Below are positions 59,930 to 64,000 of a DNA stretch of 64,000 nt, piece by piece. Numbering within the stretch: position 1 is the first letter of the stretch; every line of letters begins with the position of its first letter. The DNA comes from CAZGAQ01 sp964523405 (GTDB lineage Bacteria; Planctomycetota; Phycisphaerae; UBA1845; Fen-1342): assembly GCA_964523405.1 (NCBI GenBank), contig CAZGAQ010000010.1, forward strand, positions 1 to 64,000, given 5' to 3'. The position numbers and the translations under genes are program-made. The notes under the pieces were generated by a model. That model ran no database searches, was not told the origin of the DNA, and worked only from the letters and a program-made list of their open reading frames with translations.

Positions 59930-60994
59930 TCAGAACGTCGGCGGGAGGTGGCTGAGGTCTTCCGGGAGTTGGTCGAGGAAGGCGGCGAAGTCGGGCCGCT
60001 CGGTCAGACCGAGCGACCGGGCGGATGCGGCGGTGCACAAGTCGTAGGCGACCCGCGGGGCGTAGCCGAGCAGGGCCTTGATCATGTCGGCCAGTTCAAT
60101 CAGGTCCAAGTCGGCGGTGGGGTCGGTCTCGGGCGCGGCGGGGCGATGATGGGCGACAATGGCGCGGCACAGACGGTCCGGCAATTGCCAGGCCGTGCCG
60201 ATCAGGCCGCCGAGGCGTTGATGGTGCTCGTGGCAGAGCCAGACAAAAGTGCGCAGGTCGAGTTGGTAGCCGAGCAGCTTCTCCTGCTCGAGGGCTTCGC
60301 ACAGCACGACAACGTTGCCGATGTCGTGCAGCAGGCCCAGCAGGTAGGCCTCGTCGGCGTTGCCGTGCGTGAGTTCGGCCAGGCCGCGCACGATGTGGGC
60401 ACTGGCCAATGAGCCGTTCCACACGAACGCGGGCAGGCGCCGATCCGCACCGCGCCGGCGCTGCACGGCGGCCTGCAGGGAATGCTGCAGCATCAGGCTG
60501 CGGAGGGTGGTGTGGCCAAGACGCGCGACCGCGGTCTGCAGGTCCTGGACGTGCTGGAGGCCGCCATACAGCGCGGAATTGGCGCTGCGCAGCACGGCCA
60601 TGGAGAGGACCTGGTCCTCGGCGATGACGGCGGCGATGCGGCGCGCGTCGGCGTTGCGGGAACCGAGCAGGCGCAGCACGGCTTCGGCCGCCTTCGGCAG
60701 GGACGGGAGGCGCAGGCTGTCGCGCTCGGAGAAGTTCGCGAGGATGCGTTCGAGGCCGCGGGCCTCGGTGGACAGTTCGGGGGCCGCGGGTGGGGTCGGC
60801 GCGACGAGCGCTGTGGGGCCGCGCTCCCACCAGTGCGTGTCCGTGGGCGCCAGCGGCTGGGCGATGGGCTGTGGTGGGGCCGTCAGCACGCCCACCCCGC
60901 CTTGCTCCGGGGCCGGCGCAGGGTCATCCGTGTCGGCGGAAGCGCTGTTTCCGCTACCGAAGAGCGACTGCCAAAGTCGATCCCAGAGACTCAC
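59930..60994 (-). CDS. HDOD domain protein
   Basis: The 354-residue product has a proline-rich N-terminal 70 residues and then an HDOD domain (about 80-290). LPSLPKAAEAVLRLL, IAAVIAEDQVLSMAVLRSANSALYG and LGHTTLRSLMLQHS are typical, as is YLLGLLHDIGNVVVL, which keeps the HD pair of the ancestral phosphohydrolase fold; ADMIKALLGY follows. HDOD proteins act as signalling scaffolds, often with c-di-GMP or stress responses, and mostly lack enzymatic activity. It is convergent with the FixJ-type regulator gene 50 bases away. Confidence 0.9.
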   Translation of the reverse strand: MSLWDRLWQSLFGSGNSASADTDDPAPAPEQGGVGVLTAPPQPIAQPLAPTDTHWWERGPTALVAPTPPAAPELSTEARGLERILANFSERDSLRLPSLPKAAEAVLRLLGSRNADARRIAAVIAEDQVLSMAVLRSANSALYGGLQHVQDLQTAVARLGHTTLRSLMLQHSLQAAVQRRRGADRRLPAFVWNGSLASAHIVRGLAELTHGNADEAYLLGLLHDIGNVVVLCEALEQEKLLGYQLDLRTFVWLCHEHHQRLGGLIGTAWQLPDRLCRAIVAHHRPAAPETDPTADLDLIELADMIKALLGYAPRVAYDLCTAASARSLGLTERPDFAAFLDQLPEDLSHLPPTF

Positions 60995-61453
60995 GCTGTC
61001 GCCCGCAACGAGGTTGTCGGGGCAGCGGCGCGGACACCCGCGCCGCAGGCCGGCTTTCCAGAGTAACTATCGGATGGTCGCGGCCGTCGCTTCGGTGACC
61101 GCCCGACCGGGGGAGTGCCGTACGGCCTGGGGGCGCGCGGGCGCAAGAATCGCGCCTGGGATTGCCGGCCTACCGGGCGGACGCGGCTAGGGCGCTGGGT
61201 GCGCCGCACGGTCGGGGGCGCGACCGCGGTCGCGCCGCGTCCGGTACGGCGTGCCGCGGCACACGCGGCCATGTGGGCGGACGATTGCTCGTGTGGATGG
61301 GCGCGGGCCTGCCCGTCCGCTGCAAGAGGAGCGTTGGCCCGCGTCCGTCCCGCACGAATGTGAGGGCGGACCGACGTAGCGCACCGCAGACGCCGGCGAA
61401 TTCGGCGCTGGCCACAGGGGGTTAGACGTCGCGAGGCACATTGCGGCGGACTG
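60995..61453. other. intergenic region with nothing recognisable
   Basis: These 459 bases are GC-rich with several short open frames rich in arginine and alanine on both strands, none with a start signal or protein-like composition. I see no tRNA, palindrome or T-tailed stem. Confidence 0.4.
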
Positions 61454-63154
61454 CTACGGCTGGTACGTAAAATTCACGTGCTGCACGCCGTGGCAGGTGA
61501 GTGTGCAGGTGCCGCTGTAGCGACCGGTATCGATGTACTGCCGCTGGCCGCTGACGATCCCGAGGTCGAAGTTGATCAGGTGACCGTGCTCCGCGGCGCT
61601 GCCACTTACGCCGTGCGGGGCGTGGCAGGCGCTGCACGGCGTGCGCCCGCGCACGACGTGGCGCTGGTGCAGGGAGAAGCTCGCATTGGAGAGGATCGAG
61701 TTGCGGTCGTGGCAGGTGTAGCACAGAGCGTAGGTCTGCGGAGACTCCGCCGTGTAGTCGCGCGTCTCGTAGCGGGCCGCGAGCAGATGATCGTAGCGCG
61801 AGCCGTGCGGCCCGTTGAGCTCCGTGCCGCCCATGCCGCGGGCGTCGGGGTTGTTGTGGCAGTCCTGGCAACTGATGAACTGCCGCGTGCGGAGTTGCGG
61901 CAGGAGACTCGGCACCTCGCCCGTCAAGCGCGTCGGGAACGCCACGGGGTGCGCGGAGGCAGCCGTCGGCAGGAACTGGCGACGGATGTTGCCGAGGTCG
62001 TCGCGCTGGCGGATGATCCGATTGGTGACCAGCACCGCGGTGTCGGCGTGGCAGCGGAAGCAGACCTCGTAGTAGTACGTGGCCCGCTCGATCTGCAGAC
62101 CGGAGAGGGTCACACCAGGCACTTCGCGCAGGCTGTTCGGGATGAACGGACCCGGGGCGGAGACGCCCAAGGCGCCGGTGAGCGGCGCGGCCGCGGCGGC
62201 GTGGGGGTTGTGGCAGTCGGTGCAATCGACCGTGCGAGTCGTGGCGCGGCGGTTCTCCGGCGGGCGGCGGTGCTCGCGGAAGCGGCTCAGGCGGTGGCCG
62301 GAGCGCTGGTCCATGACGGCCTGCACGTTGGGGGCGTCGAGGCCGTTGTGACAATCCAGGCAGAGCTGCGACGGCCGATCGTAGAGGAGCTGCTCGCGGT
62401 AGGGGGCGCTATGCGGCAGATGGCACGAGCGGCACGCGTTGTCCGCCAGGGACGAGTAGGGGAGTTGCTGCCCGAGGGACACGGTCGGCGGCACGCGCCG
62501 CGGGCTGTGGGCGTGGGCGCTGAGGTCCCAGCCGCGGAGCTGGTGGCAGGTGTTGCACAGGGTGCCTGCGCGGTCGGTGATGCGCAGGAAGTTGCCGAGC
62601 GAATCGTTGTGGGGATCGTGGCATGCGGTGCACTCGAGCTCGCCGCGCTCGCCCAGCTTGATGCGGTGGTCGACGAGTTCGGGGGCACGGAGTTGATTGT
62701 CGCGGTTGGACAGGGTGCGGTCGTAGCGGAAGCCGATCGGGTGATCGTCGGAGAGGTCGGTCGTGAGGTTGGATGGCCCGGACGGTATGAACGGGTGCGT
62801 CATCGGGATCGGGTCGGTGATCGGCCGATTCAGCGTCAGGCCGAGGGCGATGGTGCCGTCGTGGCAGCTCAGGCACAGCTTGCTTGCGGGGCCGGGCTGC
62901 GTGACGCGGGCGTCCGTCGTCGGGCTGCGATAGATGCGATAGTAGCTGGTTGGATTGTGGCGGTTCCACAGCGGGGCCGCGGGGCTCGCATTGTGCGGCG
63001 TATGGCAGAAGATGCAGACCTGCGTCTCGTTGACGGCGCGGATGGGGCCGGGGCCCCAGCACGACAGGTCGTGCTGGGAGTTCACGATGGACTCGTCCGC
63101 GCGGGCGGTGCTGGCCGCCAGGACGAGGCTCAGCGTCCACACAACCCGTCTCAT
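61454..63154 (-). CDS. multiheme c-type cytochrome, 12 putative heme sites
   Basis: The 566-residue product has a signal peptide (VVWTLSLVLAASTARA) and resembles doubled-CxxCH proteins: VCIFCHTPHNA, LCLSCHDGTIALG, CTACHDPHND, CNTCHQ, CRSCHLPHSAPY, LCLDCHNG, CTDCHNPHAA, CFRCHAD, CQDCHNN, CYTCHD and CSACHAPHGV give eleven CxxCH sites. A twelfth near the C-terminus is CTLTCHG, with three instead of two residues between the cysteines. It should be periplasmic or surface-bound and carry electrons. The ATG overlaps the stop of the NHL gene (ATGA). Confidence 0.92.
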   Translation of the reverse strand: MRRVVWTLSLVLAASTARADESIVNSQHDLSCWGPGPIRAVNETQVCIFCHTPHNASPAAPLWNRHNPTSYYRIYRSPTTDARVTQPGPASKLCLSCHDGTIALGLTLNRPITDPIPMTHPFIPSGPSNLTTDLSDDHPIGFRYDRTLSNRDNQLRAPELVDHRIKLGERGELECTACHDPHNDSLGNFLRITDRAGTLCNTCHQLRGWDLSAHAHSPRRVPPTVSLGQQLPYSSLADNACRSCHLPHSAPYREQLLYDRPSQLCLDCHNGLDAPNVQAVMDQRSGHRLSRFREHRRPPENRRATTRTVDCTDCHNPHAAAAAPLTGALGVSAPGPFIPNSLREVPGVTLSGLQIERATYYYEVCFRCHADTAVLVTNRIIRQRDDLGNIRRQFLPTAASAHPVAFPTRLTGEVPSLLPQLRTRQFISCQDCHNNPDARGMGGTELNGPHGSRYDHLLAARYETRDYTAESPQTYALCYTCHDRNSILSNASFSLHQRHVVRGRTPCSACHAPHGVSGSAAEHGHLINFDLGIVSGQRQYIDTGRYSGTCTLTCHGVQHVNFTYQP

Positions 63155-64000
63155 GGCGCTTGCTCCGAGTTCGAGTGTCGGCCATCGTCGCCCGCGGCGT
63201 CCTGCGGGGGCGCGGTGGGCGTGGTCGGCGCGGCTTCCGGCAAGTACTGGAAGACCTGCACGCGGGCATTGTAGCTGTCGGCGATCCAGATGCGGTCGCG
63301 CGCATCGATGGTGATGCCGGCCGGCACGGCGAATTCGCCGGGGCCGGAGCCTTCGTGGCCCCAGGCCAGGAGGAGTTGTCCGCGGGCAGTGAAGATCTGG
63401 ATGTTCTCGAACTGATTGTCGAGGACGTACACATGGCCGGCCGAATCGAGGGCCACGTCGCGCGGGCGGGCGAAGTTGCCGGCAGCATCGCCTTTTGTGC
63501 CGAAAGCGGTCACGGGAGCAAGTCCGGCGTCGAAGATCTGCACGCGAAAGTTCATCGCATCCACGACGACGAGGCCGACGCCCGCGTGCCACGCAAGTGC
63601 GGTGGGGAAGTTGAACTGGCCCGGGTCGGTGCCGCGGGCGCCGAAGCGCCGGAGCAGCGCTGTGAAATCGCGGGTCTCGAAGCACGCGTGGGCGGCCGCA
63701 TCCGCCAGCCACCAGGTTTGCGTCTCGTGATTCCAGGTGATGGCGACCGGAGCGGTGAGCTCTGGCCACCGGTGCGTGCCGCGCCACTGGCCGGTGAGGT
63801 CGAACGCGTCCACGGCGCCGCGCGTGCGGTCGACCACGGCGAGCTGGTTGTTGCCGATCGCGAGGTCAAGTGGCATCCGCAGCGGGTCCTGGGGATTACC
63901 GCGCAAGGCGACGTAACGGCGCTGGTCCAGATCGAGCAGGTGGACGACGCCCAGGCCCGGGTCGGCGACGAAGACGCGCTCGCCGTGCACCGCGACGGCG
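63151..64000 (-). CDS. NHL-repeat beta-propeller protein, 5' end outside window
   Basis: At least 283 residues of an NHL-repeat protein are visible. Repeats such as FNFPTALAWHAGVGLVVVDAMNFRVQIF, FARPRDVALDSAGHVYVLDNQFENIQIF and FAVPAGITIDARDRIWIADSYNARVQVF each form a propeller blade. The frame is open to the window edge (VAVHGERVFVADPG), so the N-terminus, probably with a signal peptide, lies to the right. Its stop overlaps the cytochrome start by four bases. NHL proteins and multiheme cytochromes are often neighbours, which suggests a joint extracellular electron-transfer or docking module. Confidence 0.88.
   Translation of the reverse strand, partial: AVAVHGERVFVADPGLGVVHLLDLDQRRYVALRGNPQDPLRMPLDLAIGNNQLAVVDRTRGAVDAFDLTGQWRGTHRWPELTAPVAITWNHETQTWWLADAAAHACFETRDFTALLRRFGARGTDPGQFNFPTALAWHAGVGLVVVDAMNFRVQIFDAGLAPVTAFGTKGDAAGNFARPRDVALDSAGHVYVLDNQFENIQIFTARGQLLLAWGHEGSGPGEFAVPAGITIDARDRIWIADSYNARVQVFQYLPEAAPTTPTAPPQDAAGDDGRHSNSEQAP

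Overview
The window is GC-rich chromosomal DNA of a Planctomycetota bacterium, most likely of the Phycisphaerae type. Pointers are a PEP-CTERM protein, a HAF-repeat protein ending in a dockerin-like tail, zinc-ribbon membrane proteins with the C-x-x-C-G-Y-x-L signature, paired pseudopilin-like proteins with DUF4190-like N-termini, DUF4855, large multiheme cytochromes and a GH2/DUF1080-type carbohydrate repertoire. No phage, plasmid, transposase or CRISPR is visible. The organism assignment is inference from protein style only.

Layout. 0.1-6.6 kb: a secreted sugar-binding/beta-propeller protein, an ABC-2 exporter pair, a PilZ protein, aroA and a small membrane protein. 6.6-9.9 kb: an accessory cassette in which two tandem pseudopilin-like paralogues, plus the 3' scrap of a third, sit between two direct copies of a palindromic intergenic repeat. 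10-24 kb: thiC with a tiny membrane protein, an MBOAT acyltransferase, a co-directional cluster (DegT aminotransferase, ceramidase-like hydrolase, very large GH2 beta-galactosidase), three zinc-ribbon membrane proteins and a serpin-like protein. 24-29.4 kb: tRNA-Arg, an alcohol dehydrogenase, then a SAM-I riboswitch heading a methionine-branch operon (homoserine dehydrogenase, aspartokinase without ACT domains, cystathionine gamma-synthase-type enzyme).

29.5-41 kb: an Nramp-UspA fusion, a nuclease-fold lipoprotein-like protein, free-methionine-sulfoxide reductase, a UVR-motif protein, a HEAT-repeat lipoprotein, a DUF4855 protein, a seven-heme cytochrome and the HAF/dockerin protein. 41-49.8 kb: a eukaryote-type glycogen branching enzyme, etfBA, metF, a long histidine-ammonia-lyase-like enzyme, and tRNA-Phe/tRNA-Ala. 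50-64 kb: a methyltransferase, a PEP-CTERM protein, a translationally coupled operon of a DUF350-like membrane protein, a YgiC/YjfC-type ATP-grasp ligase and a GGFG-tailed protein, then queF, two secreted hydrolase-like proteins, an orphan FixJ-type regulator, an HDOD protein, a 12-heme-site cytochrome and an NHL propeller running off the right edge.

The most interesting points are the ATP-grasp/DUF350/GGFG-tail operon, the serpin-like protein with a shortened reactive loop, promoters whose -10 box lies about 7 bases before the start codon (leaderless mRNAs), and several families of intergenic palindromes or purine-rich elements placed at gene ends.
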